Shown one piece after another: positions 12,266 to 23,559 of a stretch of 64,000 bases of DNA. The position numbers and the translations under genes are program-made. The notes beneath the pieces were generated by a model. The model worked only from the letters and a program-made list of their open reading frames with translations. It was not told where the DNA came from and did not search any database. Origin of the DNA: Asterias amurensis (lineage: Eukaryota; Echinodermata; Asteroidea; Forcipulatida; Asteriidae); contig NC_092657.1 in assembly GCF_032118995.1 (NCBI RefSeq), forward strand, positions 8,495,391 through 8,559,390, in the 5' to 3' direction. Position 1 is the first letter of the stretch. Each line of letters opens with the position of its first letter.

Positions 12266-12958
12266 TGGTGAAGGTTGCTATTGGCTGGAGAATTGTTTAT
12301 TTTGAGAGATATAATATGCACTTTTTGCTCATAATATTTAACCCTAGAAAATGTTCTTATTAAATAGTACATACAATAAGAGTATCGTGCGCAAAACTTC
12401 ACCTCTGCTTACGGCGGATAAATGTGGGTATGAATAGGCTGTAATATTCACAATACAGAAAGAAATTCACGTTTTACATAAATTTGCAGGAACAAATTGG
12501 AAGAGGTTTATTTCCACTTAAACTATACAAATAAAGAATGTTAAACCAGAAAGTATTTAAAGTGACTCTAATTTAACTTCATCCCTTCAGTGCAACAAGT
12601 CCATTTAAGCAACAAGGTTGTGTCTTGCACGAAACTGCTCTGTGAGACAGTGTCGTGCCTCTGCGTCCGTTGACTTTGTGTACATTCAGGCTCTTTTAAG
12701 CAAGTTATGACAGGTCGTCATTCAACTGAAAACTTGCATTTCGCAAAGATGTTAACTCCAAAGATAAACAACCAATTTTGGCATATAAGGGTTATAAAAT
12801 GACGTAGAGTAAACATACACCACAATTTTAATAACAAGTCATCATTACTAATGACACTTCAAAAATCTTATAAAGCTTACATCTCCACCGCCCCCCCCCC
12901 CAAAGTTATTAGAAAAATAGACTTGGTAAGCTTAAAGGTGCTGTAAACGCTTGGTAAT
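12266..12958. other. Gene-less stretch before the Gypsy element
   Basis: No coding sequence or structured repeat is recognised, apart from a poly-C tract at about 12891-12901. Confidence 0.5.
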
Positions 12959-13132
12959 TGTAGAATGAGCATATACACATCTATTGTATATTGTCATACT
13001 GCCCTCTTTGTGACTAGTATTGGTTAGGCGTCACATGTAAACACTTGGTGTAAGTGGCCATCTTGGATTTAGTCATGATACATTAAACATCGTACTCGTA
13101 CTCTCAGTCAGAGTCTCTTGCCTATTATTACA
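12959..13132 (+). repeat. Left LTR of the Gypsy element
   Basis: The LTR starts TGTAGAATGAGC and ends CTATTATTACA. It pairs with the copy at 16767-16939. Confidence 0.9.
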
Positions 13133-16100
13133 TGGTGGCAGCGGTGATCTCAACCTAAAACATGTCAACAACTCCACAACAAGCTTGCCAGCCACAGGTC
13201 ACAACTCAACTCCCACTTCCGACTGAATTCGATGGCGGAAACGGACCTTAACAAAGCGAACTGTGGCCAAAATGGATCAGACGTTTCGAGCAGTATCGTG
13301 TTGCTTCGGGTCTCACAAAGAAACCGGACCACGAACAGGTTAGCACTCTTATGTATGCTATGGGAGATTGTGCCGATGACATATTAATAACTTTAAGGAT
13401 CTCGGAAGACACCGCAGAATTTGATGAAGTGGTACAAGCATTGAACAAACAACTATGAAGGTCGCCGAAATATTATTGTGGAGAGGGCTCGCTTCAATAA
13501 ACGCAAGCAACAGCCAGGGGAACCGATGGATGTATTTATTCAAGACCAATACAGGCTGGCAGACCACTGTGAGTATGCTGAACTCAAAGATAGCCTAATC
13601 AGAGACAGGATTGTCGTTGGTGTCACCGATGATAAACTTTCTGATAATCTCCAATCCAAATCTGACCTCACTCTTGGCAGAGCTGTACAGTTTTGCCGGC
13701 AAGCTGAGTCTCGTATACAGAACCGAGATATTGTGAGAGGCGAAACACAACAGACACAAATTGATCACCTCCGGTCCACTGCATCCTATCGCGAGAAAAA
13801 GGGAACGAGTACAGCTGGAAAATCAAAAAGTGCACAGTCTAATCCACATCCCAGCCAGGACACTGCATGTCAGTGGTGTGGGAAAGAACGCCACAAGCGC
13901 TCAAATTGCCCAGCCAAAGAAACAATTTGTGCTATTTGTAAAAAACAGGGACATTACAAGGCTGTTTGCCGCAGTCCAATGTACACATCGACAAGAGTAC
14001 ATGAAGTGCAGGATCACGAATATGACTATGAAGTGCAAGATCACGAATATAATGATGATTTGCCATTTCTTGGTGAAATCTCCAGTAATAAGGATTACTG
14101 GAATGCCGACATATCTGTCAACGGACACAACACACGCTTCAAGTTGGACACAGGAGCGACAGTTTCCGTTGTTAGCGACAATGAGCCATGGTTATCTGGA
14201 CTAACACTTATCTCGACAAGCCAATCCCTTCGCGGGCCATTTGGTATAAGCTCAGCGCCAGAAATTTTTCAACGCACTATGTCATTAATCCTCGAGGGAC
14301 TTGATGAAGTCATCTGTCAAATGGATGAAGTCCTCATCCACAGTACAAATCAGACAGAACACGATAGTCGGGTTTGAGCAACCCTACAACGTCTACAGGA
14401 CGCGGGACTGACACTTAATGACAAATGCGAGTTTTCAAAAGGAACAATCAAGTTCCTTGGCCACATTGTCAATTCATCTGGACTTAGTGTGGACACACGC
14501 AAGACAACAGTAATCTCTCAGTTCCCAGTACCTACTAACATTACAGAGCTACAACGCTTAATGGGTATGGTAAATCAGTTGGGAAAATTCATTCCATCCA
14601 TTGCTGAGTTCAACGAACCACTGAGACAACTACTACGGAAAGACAATTGCTGGTATTGGGGCGATATGCAACAGAAGTCGTTCCAGTGAATCAAAGACAT
14701 GCTAGTTTCGTCTGAAATACTCGCTCACTATGACCCAAACCGCCAAACGATCATCGCAGCCGATGCCTCTCAAGCAGGTATCGGTGCAGTTCTGCTAAAA
14801 ATACAGGATGATGGCAAGCGCCGCCCTATTTGCTACGCATCGCGATCCCTGAGTGACACGGAAAAACGATATGCTGTCATAGAAAAGGAAGCGTTGGCAA
14901 CAACTGTGGCATGTGAGAAATTCAACGACTACGTTGTGGGATTACACTTCACAGTAGAGACCGATCATAAGCCTTTGGTCCCTCTACTAAGTTCTACCGA
15001 ACTCTCCAAAATGCCTCCATGCATTCTACGGTTTCGCCTCAGATTAATGCGGTTCAACCCGATAGTCATGTATGTGCCTGGCAAGCATCAACTCACAGCA
15101 GACGCACTTTCACGAGCTCCAGTCGGTATGCCAGGAAATTCCGTCATCGAACTCATAGCAGAGATCGACAATTTCACATCGTCTGTGTTACATGCATTGC
15201 CTGCTACTTCGCTACGCCTCCGTGACATCGGCCAAGCCCAGCAAGCAGATGAAGAATGCTCGCAAATCAGACAGTACTGTTCACAAGGCTGGCCTACATA
15301 CATGCCCCACTCACCGTTGCTTCGACAATATTTGGAGAGCAGAAACCATCTCGCAATCATCGATGATTTGCTCCTGTACGACGAACGCATTGTGATCCCC
15401 AGAAGAATGCGACTCGAAATCCTCGACTGCATACATCAGGGACACCTTGGCATCACAAAGTGTTGAGCACGTTCACAGACATCAGTATGGTGGCCTGGAC
15501 TGTCAAAAAGTATTGAGCAACTGGTCACAAATTGCACCATATGTGCAAGGGAACGTCCCGAAATCAAGGAACTGCTTATGTCAGCCTCATTTCCATTGCG
15601 CCCGTGGGAAAGTTAGGTACAGATCTTTTTCAGCACCAAGGGAAAGTTTATCTTATAGTGATCGACTACTACTCCAGGTGGATGGAAATCAAACAGCTCA
15701 ATCAACAAAAATCACAGAGCGTGATTAATGTACTGAAACAGATATTTGCAGTCCACAGGATTTCCGACAATGGCCCCCAATTCAGTGCTGAGACTTTTCA
15801 ACAGTTTGCAGCAATCTATGGATTTACACACGTGACCAGCTCGCCAAGGTATCCACAGGCTAATGGTGAGGCAGAGAGAGCCGTTCGCACTGCAAAAGCT
15901 CTTCTGAAGAAGAACTCTGACCCATATCTTGCTCTCCTCACTTATAGATCAACCCCACTACAAAAGTGAGCTACTGATGGGAAGCAATTGAGAACACAAC
16001 TTCCTGTCCTACCAATGACACTCGCGCCAAGTGTGCCAAATCACGCTAAGGTACGCGGAAAGGAAGACGCCTATCGATTGGCCCAAGAGAACTCTTTCGA

Positions 16101-16766
16101 CCGCAGACACAGTGCGCGAGAACTACCCACTCTCCGACCAGGTGACCCTGTGTGGATTCGTGACCAAAAACGCACAGGTCAGATAGTGGAAAAAACTCAC
16201 TCACCCGGGTCATACATTGTTAAAAGTGACCAGGGTACAGAACGACGCAACCGCGGTGCACTAGTTCACACACCCAGCGCAACACCTGAGACTCCAGTCC
16301 CTATGGAACATCACCTGGAAACTCCAAACACTCCCACAATAACTCATGATAACACTCAAACTCCAGCAAACTAATCCACCAGTCGTGGAAACAAAAACTC
16401 GCTCAGGGCGTATCGTGAAACCCCCCGCCCGTTTGGATCTGTGAACTTAAGAACTGTGAACTTAAGAACTGTTGACACGGAAACATTGACTTTGTTGTTG
16501 TTCATTTAAACATTGCCTTTGTTATTGGTTACATTTAATCTGTTGTCGTTTTGCTGTGCAAAATAACCCATTGTTTAGATTCTTTCAAAACAAAACAAAA
16601 GTTGAAAACATCAACTTTCTAAAAAAAAAAAAAAAAAAAAAAAGTTGCTTTGGAAAGTTTGTTGTTGAATTTGTGGGGAAATGAAAATACCCCCCCCCCC
16701 AAAAAAAAAATGGGGAGAAATGCTGTACTTCATTTGGAAAGTTACATAATCAAACTTAAGGGGAGA

Positions 16767-16939
16767 TGTAGAATGAGCATATACACATCTATTGTATATT
16801 GTCATACCGCCCTCTTGTGACTAGTATTGGTTAGGCGTCACATGTAAACACTTGGTGTAAGTGGCCATCTAGGATTTAGTCATGATACAATAAACATCGT
16901 ACTCGTACTCTCAGTCAGAGTCTCGTGCCTATTATTACA
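16767..16939 (+). repeat. Right LTR of the Gypsy element
   Basis: This copy has the same ends as the left LTR and differs from it at about five positions in 174. It follows a purine-rich tract and is followed by the duplicated GTAAT. Confidence 0.9.
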
Positions 16940-16944
16940 GTAAT

Positions 16945-17737
16945 TAGAGCCTACTGATTGTGTTAATCTTGTTTAAATACAGGTATACAATTAAAACTAA
17001 CCTGCGAAAATTTTACTCCAAAATGTGGTCGCGTTCTTGAAATATCACCGAAAAACCAGAGCGAATATTTTCACGCAGGAAGAATATTTCCTGTATACAC
17101 AGTCTGAGAAACCTTATGGCCACAACGCTTCTCAGATTTCTGTTTTAGGGGATAAAAAGTGATATGTTTTTCCGATACTGCAGTTCTTCGAAGGGAAAAT
17201 GTTCTAAAAATGCATTATACTATCCGAAGCTGTTGTACTTCTTACCAAGTAAGTTTTCATTGCCTTTAATTTTCAGAGTCATTAAACTAGTGTTTAGTAT
17301 TAATAAATTTGTTCAAGCAAACATCACGGATTCTAGCATACAGCACGGATTCAAGAGGCCCAGTCACATCATGGAAATACCTCCATGCTCACGCAATCAC
17401 AGTTGTTTTTTTAGAATAATGCCTGAAGGCTGTTAACTTTTGGTTTGCTGCTTGCCTGAGGTGGGACAAGGTGAAGGTAGTTTTATGATTGGCCATGGTG
17501 TATGCTGCATAGTATTCAAAAGGTAAAGAGAATAAAAGTCATTAGGTTTTAATAAACTTGTAATTGTTTTTTAACTGTCTTCATAAGTGTACACAGTAGC
17601 CATAATAAATCAACTAGTTGTTCATGTACATTGCATTAGAACAGCTTCATGAAAGAGCACCTATTTTCAATATTCAATTTAAACTTAGTAACAATCTTTA
17701 AAGGAAGCTTTTAGTACGTAAACTTTTGTTATCTTAC
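16945..17737. other. No gene recognised
   Basis: An open frame at 17164-17436 has no recognisable domain. The missing 3' exon of the BEN-domain gene, which lies to the right on the minus strand, should fall here or further left, but I could not identify it. Confidence 0.4.
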
Positions 17738-19580
17738 CAAATATAGCAGAAAAAATGACAGGGTCTAGCTGGTTTAAACCGGGGCACAGTGTTGCTTGTG
17801 ACAGTGTATTTTGGTCGAACATCAAGCTAAAAAGCCGCCTCACTATTTGTTTACCATCAGTTCGACCACTGAGACTGTTAGCATCCTCTGGGTGTATGTA
17901 AACATCACTCATCGGAGCAAGCTCAGTCATCTTCAAAAATATCAACATGAGAACATGATTTACTTTTAAATAGGACAATTAATTAAATGACCCTTTTGTT
18001 TTTTTATAATAAAATAAAGGGGAGGGGTTTTATAGTGAAGCAATTTTACATTATGAATGCTCCCATAAACAGTTAACATTACTCGAGCACAAATACCCCG
18101 ACTTTGCAACTAGGCATAGTCCTACTGATGCACTTGATTTTAGGATGCAAGCCTAGATTTCACTAAGAACTTTTCTATAAACAAACTGGTATTGCATTAC
18201 GAACCACTATTTCATCAAAGTTTGTTATAAAAAAAAATTTCTCGAAATAAAACAAAGAACTGTGAATTATAAATTTGTTTTTCTTTGATTTGCACTTCGA
18301 CCATAATTTGTATAGCTACATACCTTATATTTCATTGCAGCTTCTGCATCAACAAATCCTGCCTGAGGTCTGCTGTATTCTGTGGTTTTGTCATTGACTG
18401 CAGGATCGATCAGCTCAAAGCGCTGTTGTAGATCAGCTGTAATTAAAACTAAATACGTCACTGTTTGTTTTTATTGAGAGTCTACTCAATCCAAAACAGT
18501 TAATACACATACAAAAGATTGGTTATATACAGCGCTTGGTTTTTACTTTTACCTGATTTGAACCTTTGACCTCTTGATATGCTGTCTCTCATCTGTTTGG
18601 GTACATCATACCAGATTGTTTTGCACATGTATAATTATTACTTGTGTTTTCTACCAACAAAAACTACTGTAAGTTTGCCCTTCGTTGACCGTTTCTTTAC
18701 CTTTTGTAGATTTACGCTTTTGGGGTCTTTCTATTGGTGGCTCTAGTTGCTGCCCTTCATTGAAAGGGATAAAAAAAATTGATTTGGAATCAATATTTTG
18801 TTCAGTCAAAACAATTAATGCAGTTTAAGAACTAAAGATCGCGGTTTGGAACGTGGAAGTTCATGGGATGGTGAATTTTTGCCTACATGTGTACTACTTC
18901 CCATTTTTTTCTGAGTCTTGGGTGCCCTTTTGATCTTTGCTAGAATACATTTTTCTTTGTCCTCTGAAAATTAAAAAATACCCATCTCTTGATAATAAAG
19001 CGAACAATCCAGCTTTCCTTCCCCCTCCCCGCCCCCCCGTCAAGGCCCATCTAAAAAATATTTTTTTTAAAGTAAATCTACAAATCATCACATATTGTGT
19101 CCTTTCTTGATTTTTGTAAAACTTTTATTTAACACTTGCACTTGTTGAAGTGATGCATTGAAAGAGTTGAAGTTTTAACAGGAAGCCAGACGGAGCTACT
19201 AAAAAATATCTAATAAGAATTTTCTCAAAAAATTTGAACTAAGTAACAGTAACAAGATTTAAGCCAAATAGGATGTCAATTAAAAACGAACAAACCAAAA
19301 GGAAAACAAAACTTTGAAGAAGGAAAAAAAAAAAACCAAAAACCAATGACACAAGCAAGGCCTTGTATTTTAAAACCATAAACAATTTAACATATCTTGC
19401 AAGCTGCCATGAACTTACCCGAAATTTCCAGCACTGTAGCTGGGTACATTTTTTTGTCGGAGTACAGAGCCATTACCTCATCCCCAATGTTGATCATCCC
19501 CGAGTCTGACTGAGACTCAGCATTTCCATCTTTAATGACGAGCCGAATGTTATCTTCGATGAAATGAACTGTCACCCACA
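17738..19580 (-). CDS. BEN-domain protein, five exons, incomplete
   Basis: Five minus-strand exons join with consistent phases: 19580-19419, 18963-18898, 18754-18701, 18436-18324 and 17930-17738. The first has VHFIEDNIRLVIKDG and then VGDEVMALYSDKK-like sequence (GDEVMALYSDKKMYPATVLE), a Tudor-like small beta module often placed ahead of BEN domains. The next two exons are short and basic (KIKRAPKTQKK, RPQKRKSTK), resembling a nuclear localisation signal. The last starts MTELAPMSDVYIHPED and reads GRTDGKQIVRRLFSLMFDQ and LCPGLNQLDPVIFSAIF, the N-terminal half of a BEN domain, a DNA-binding or adaptor fold in chromatin proteins. Upstream start and downstream end exons were not found. The acceptors at 17931 and 18755 end in AAG and are weak. 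Phase agreement across all four junctions supports a real gene. Confidence 0.65.
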
Positions 19581-19865
19581 CTGCACATCATAATGGCAAA
19601 AAAAAAAAAAAAAAAAAAGCATTAGGCCTAATATAATATGATAAAGTCGTGACACGTAACCCAGGTATTCAACATTCACTGCAGAATGCCCCGACATTCA
19701 GTAACTTTGCCTTGCCTCGTACTCCCCGTAGTGTTTGCCTGGCCAAATCGTCATCATTGTTGTTGTGACTTTTTTTTATAAGAACTTGGGTGCTATCCTG
19801 TGTGGCTAAACGTACATGACTATTGACACGGCAGTACAGTTAACTGCATGGCTTCTGACTGGCAG

Positions 19866-20010
19866 TGGCACTCTCGATAGAGAACTAGCATGTAGGCCTA
19901 GGTATAAAATCCAGAGGTCGTTGGTTCAAATCCAACTCTAGGGGATAGTAATTTTTTTTCGGCCCCAAATCATTCAATTTAATTAAAAACTTGTGTAGAT
20001 GTTGATTTTT
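19866..20010 (+). mobile_element. tRNA-derived SINE copy
   Basis: A B-box GGTTCAAATCC lies at 19923-19933, preceded by tRNA-like GGTCGTT. It is followed by CGGCCCCAAATCATTCAATT and ATTAAAAAC. The copy at 49221-49345 shares the CCCCAAATCATT...ATTAAAAAC tail, which shows they are one family. Confidence 0.6.
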
Positions 20011-20219
20011 GAGCTTTGAAACTTACATTTACAACTGTTTAGCATGATGTAGTCAATCTAATTTAACAGTCGAATTCCGAACTAAAAAAATACCCTATCT
20101 GAACTAGCTAAAAAGCATGAAAAGAGGTAAGACTAAGTCCTCCAACTCTACTCTAATCCTACTCTCTCTCTCTACTCTCTACATGGGCTAAAGTAGTAGG
20201 AGTAGATTAACTAATGCAC

Positions 20220-21275
20220 GTATCAATTGTAGTCCCGGCCCTGGGGGACCCGGGACTAGGGGCGACTTGGCCGGGGATGTAAAAATGGCTTGGCGTGATA
20301 GTCCCTGCCATGCCCCGCTACGGCCCGGCCGGGCGGGGCACTTATTTTTGGTACATCCCCGGCTATACACAGGCCCCGGCATGCGGGGCATGTTATAACA
20401 ACTTCCGCACGATCCCGGCCCCAACATGCGGGGCATTTATAACAAACCCCGCACTATCCCGGCCCTGACGGTGACTGCTCTATATTCCGCCATCCCTATG
20501 TTCCGACACCCCTATGTTCCGACACCTCTATGTTCCGACACCCCTATATTCCGAAAACTCAACCTATACTCCCGACGCCCCTATGTTCCGACACCCCTAT
20601 ATTCCGACACCCCTATGTTCCGACAACCTGCACCAATATTTTGTGTTTGTCATTGGTTTTTTAAGAAAAACGGTGCGACTTAAAGAAAATTTACCTGACC
20701 GCAATTTAGTCCATAAACGTACCGGTAAACTATTTTTATGTAGCAGTAGAGGGTTGGAATCTTTATTAATTGAAGGCTCATGAAATGTTATCAACACGTC
20801 GGACACGCATCTAACACAAGCAAAGCACCGGTTATCTTAATTTGATTCCATCATTTTTAAAACAGTACAAATTCATCTTATGAATGTTCAAACCTAATCC
20901 CGGCCAAAATTCACCGGGAAACCTGGCTGTAAAACAAGTTGTGTTGTTGTTATTGATCAACAGAGTAATAATGTGCGAAACAACTTGTCGGAACATAGGG
21001 GTGTCGGAACATAGGGGTGTCAGAATACAGTGGTGTCGGAACATAGGGGTGTCAGAATATAGGTTCAGTTGTCGGAACTTAGGGGTGTTGGAATATAGGG
21101 GTGTCGGAATATAGGGCTGTCGGAACATAGGGGTGTCGAAATATAGGCTGAATTGTTGGAACATAGGGGTGCCGGAACATAGGGGTGTCGGAATATAAGT
21201 GTGTAACCGCCCCGACATGCGGGGCATTTGTTACAAACCTTGCACTATCCCGGCCCCGACATGCGGGGCATTTGT
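20220..21275. repeat. GC-rich hairpin and 44-bp minisatellite
   Basis: GCCGGGGATGTA near 20270 and its inverted copy TACATCCCCGGC near 20352 form a hairpin. To its right, a unit of about 44 bp built around CCCGGCCCCGACATGCGGGG, GCATTT and AACAAACCCCGCACTAT occurs in direct orientation before (20370-20468) and after (21210-21275) a foldback-like insert. Confidence 0.65.
20469..21209. mobile_element. Foldback-like element with CCCCTATGTTCCGACA units
   Basis: The left arm (about 20479-20630) is a run of roughly 16-bp units CCCCTATGTTCCGACA, with an ATATTCCG variant. The right arm (about 20985-21205) is the same array in inverted orientation (GTCGGAACATAGGGG). About 360 bp of unique sequence lies between them, with no convincing gene. 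Long inverted arms made of short direct repeats are the architecture of foldback transposons. The element sits inside the 44-bp minisatellite. Confidence 0.7.
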
Positions 21276-21279
21276 TCTG

Positions 21280-22120
21280 TCTGATGGCTATTTACCCCTT
21301 GCTTGCAGCAGAGAGCTGCAGATCGGAACGCTCAGCTGCATATTAATGTGCGTCTATCATTTCCACTGTTTTGGGGGTCAATACCTTGTCAACCTCGTTT
21401 CAAGGTGTACGATTGTGCCGTGCCATTTTTCATATTTCCCAGAATGCTTTGCTCGGTCAATACCCGGCATTTGCATAATAAACATGATTATTTTTCAACA
21501 CAAGGAAGCCGTACATATGATGTAGACCAGTTGCTGAAATGTTCACTCGCGATCGCAGTTGTGCTTGATGAGGTCGTATTGATCAGGACTGAACATTTAA
21601 ATTGTCTTCGTTTTTAAAATCAGCTTTCATTATTAATGCATACATGCATGTTTTTGTTTATATTTCAGTTCCCAGGTTTTATAAGCCCATGATAAGCCCA
21701 AGTCGGTCAAGCTTCAAAAGCGAGTTCAAGAACAAACATTACAACAAAAGGATATTTTCTGAGATATCTTAGTTTTTATTATTAATGTATTGGGAATATT
21801 ACATATAAACAAACATGGTTTGTTAATTTGTTTGCAAGAAATGTGTTGAGTAAACTAGGATATGTGTTGTTTGATTTTATGTTTCTTGACAATGGGGTCC
21901 TTACTCTGGGATCTAGAGTAGAGTGGGCCAGTGCATGTAACGTAACCGTGGGATGATCCCCTACTCTTTACAACAAGGTCTACAACTTTTAACAACAATA
22001 GTAAACATTTTGAAATGCAAAAATCCTTTTCTAAGAAAGGTAGACAGCTTAATCATGGCTGTCAGAGAACATTTAACAAATCAACTTGGAATGAAATTGA
22101 GATATATCACTAATGAGTGA
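21280..22120. other. No gene recognised
   Basis: Two overlapping open frames at 21199-21617 show no known domain, low complexity or splice support. Confidence 0.4.
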
Positions 22121-22145
22121 TAATGGTAAGATCCCTAAGTAAGTG

Positions 22146-22870
22146 GAGTTTCAAATTTGAACTAGAATATTTCAAATAATCTTTACAGGTTCAAATGTAA
22201 TACAGTTTTGTATTAACAGGAAGTTTGGAATGGAAAGCACACTTTTACTAGCTAACCGTGAGCTTTTTAACAAAAAAGTTGGGTTTAAAAAACAACTGAA
22301 TTATTAAATTCTTGATAGCACCATATCATAATATTTACACTCAATGAAGGCAACTGCTTTTAAAAAACCTGAGTATAGTAAGATTAATTAAGGGAGTTTC
22401 AGATATGAACTGGAATATTTCAAACAATTTTTACATGTTCAAATGTAATACATTTTTTTGTATTAACAGGAAGCTTGGAATGAAAAGCACACTTTTACTA
22501 GCTAACCGTGCGCTTTTTTAACCATAAGTGGGGTTTAAAAAACAACTCAATTATCAAATCAAGCACCATATAATATTTACAGTCAATGAAGGTAACTGCT
22601 TTTAAAAAACCTGAGTGAAGTAAGATCCATTAATTAACCGAGTTTCAAATATGAACTAGAATATTTAAAACAATATTTACATGTTCAAATGTAATATTAC
22701 AGGAAGTTTGGAATGGAAAGCACGCTTTTACCAGCTGGCCGTGACCTTTTTAACCAAAGGTTCGTTAAAAATACAACTTAAACCAACTTTTGGAAAGCAC
22801 CATAACATAATGTTTGCAGTCAATAAAATTAATTGCTTAAAAGAATTCTGAGTTTGTTGCAAAAATGGGA
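22146..22870. repeat. Tandem repeat, about 247-bp unit, three copies
   Basis: GAGTTTCAAATTTGAACTAG-like sequence starts copies at 22146, 22394 and 22640, spaced 248 and 246 bp apart. Each copy continues with GGAAGTTTGGAATGGAAAGC and AGCACCATA blocks in the same order. The copies differ from each other at many sites, so the array is old. There is no coding capacity. Confidence 0.8.
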
Positions 22871-23086
22871 TATTACGATAAAATTACTGTAAGTTTAAGC
22901 CTATTGTGTTTAATAACTGATTGGCAAAGTTGGGATGGGTAGCTGCATAGTGCAAATGTTGCATCATCTACATAGTAGATAGTAGGACTGATTGGAGAAC
23001 TTTGCGTGGAGAAACTTTGACATCACTGCTTAGTAACAACTGGTGACTGTTTGTAAGGCTTAACCATGGAGTGACGTCTAGCTTAA

Positions 23087-23285
23087 AGGAGCTGTGACAT
23101 CATGATCAAAGCAGGCCTGTGGCTGCACATGGAATTATGAATTATCACCAAGTTACTGCACACGTGCATCCTTCCTCCATACCATCTATGGAGAGAGCAC
23201 ACACACATTCTGTAACTAGGTGAGAGTTCGTCATTCCATGTACAGCCATAGGCCTACATACTTTGATCATGATGAAACAGTCCCT
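23087..23285. mobile_element. TTAA-flanked MITE, 199 bp
   Basis: TTAA at 23083-23086 and 23286-23289 flanks the element. The left arm AGGAGCTGTGACATCATGAT pairs with a right arm that reads ATCATGATGAAACAGTCCCT. The similarity extends inward through CATGGAAT. No gene lies inside. Confidence 0.8.
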
Positions 23286-23384
23286 TTAATACCACAAGAA
23301 AACTGCAATACCCCTTGTTTCAACATCGTGGTTCAATGTCAGTTCCGGCCTCCTAGCATGGTTTAGATTTAATGGGTAATAACA

Positions 23385-23545
23385 CTATTCAGCTTTGCAA
23401 TTCGGGCACTTCCAGTCCCCCTGGGGCTTTCTGCGAATCCCTACACAAGGGTAATGAAACCAAACATCTCGGCATTCTGGATTATCACATTGAGCCATCC
23501 GCCCATACTCTCCTTGTTGGCAAAGGCAGTACACTGTAGATTCAT
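23385..23545 (-). CDS. PHD-finger C-terminal exon
   Basis: This is a short exon after a TCACAG acceptor. It encodes about 52 residues: VYCLCQQGEYGRMAQC, DNPECRDVWFHYPCVGI and KPQGDWKCPNCKAE, then a stop at 23385-23387. The spacing C-x-C, C-x4-C, H-x2-C, C-x2-C is a complete Cys4-His-Cys3 PHD finger of the ING type, a reader of histone H3 tails. The preceding exons should lie to the right on the minus strand but I could not assign them. The only nearby candidate is a small stretch at about 23650-23695 encoding ELDTANEDCE. The domain is clear; the gene it belongs to is unknown. Confidence 0.65.
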
Positions 23546-23559
23546 CTGTGATTTAAAAT

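Larger units (their letters stand above)
12959..16939 (+). mobile_element. Ty3/Gypsy LTR retrotransposon, full-length but broken
   Basis: This is a fossil LTR element with two LTRs of about 174 bp, TG...CA ends and a 5-bp target duplication GTAAT on both sides (12954-12958 and 16940-16944). Its parts in order are: a putative primer-binding region directly after the left LTR; gag from 13162; two CCHC zinc knuckles (13869-13970); an aspartic protease with LDTGATVS; reverse transcriptase; RNase H (14700-15150); integrase; a basic C-terminal tail to about 16374; and a purine-rich AAGGGGAGA tract before the right LTR. The LTRs are about 97% identical by eye, so insertion is fairly recent. The coding region is broken, with roughly half a dozen interruptions. 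Confidence 0.9.

Noticed and set aside
19915-19945. Possible tRNA gene
   Set aside because: Only the B-box half is present and no cloverleaf can be drawn; better explained as a SINE shared with 49221-49345.
20188-20436. 82-codon minus-strand frame with repeated PRMLGPG/PRMPGP
   Set aside because: Translation of the GC-rich minisatellite, not a gene.
20832-21227. 131-codon frame rich in TPLCSDTPMFR repeats
   Set aside because: Translation of the foldback arm repeats.
22146-22870. Possible CRISPR-like array
   Set aside because: The units are long, contiguous and diverged, without spacers, in a eukaryotic genome.
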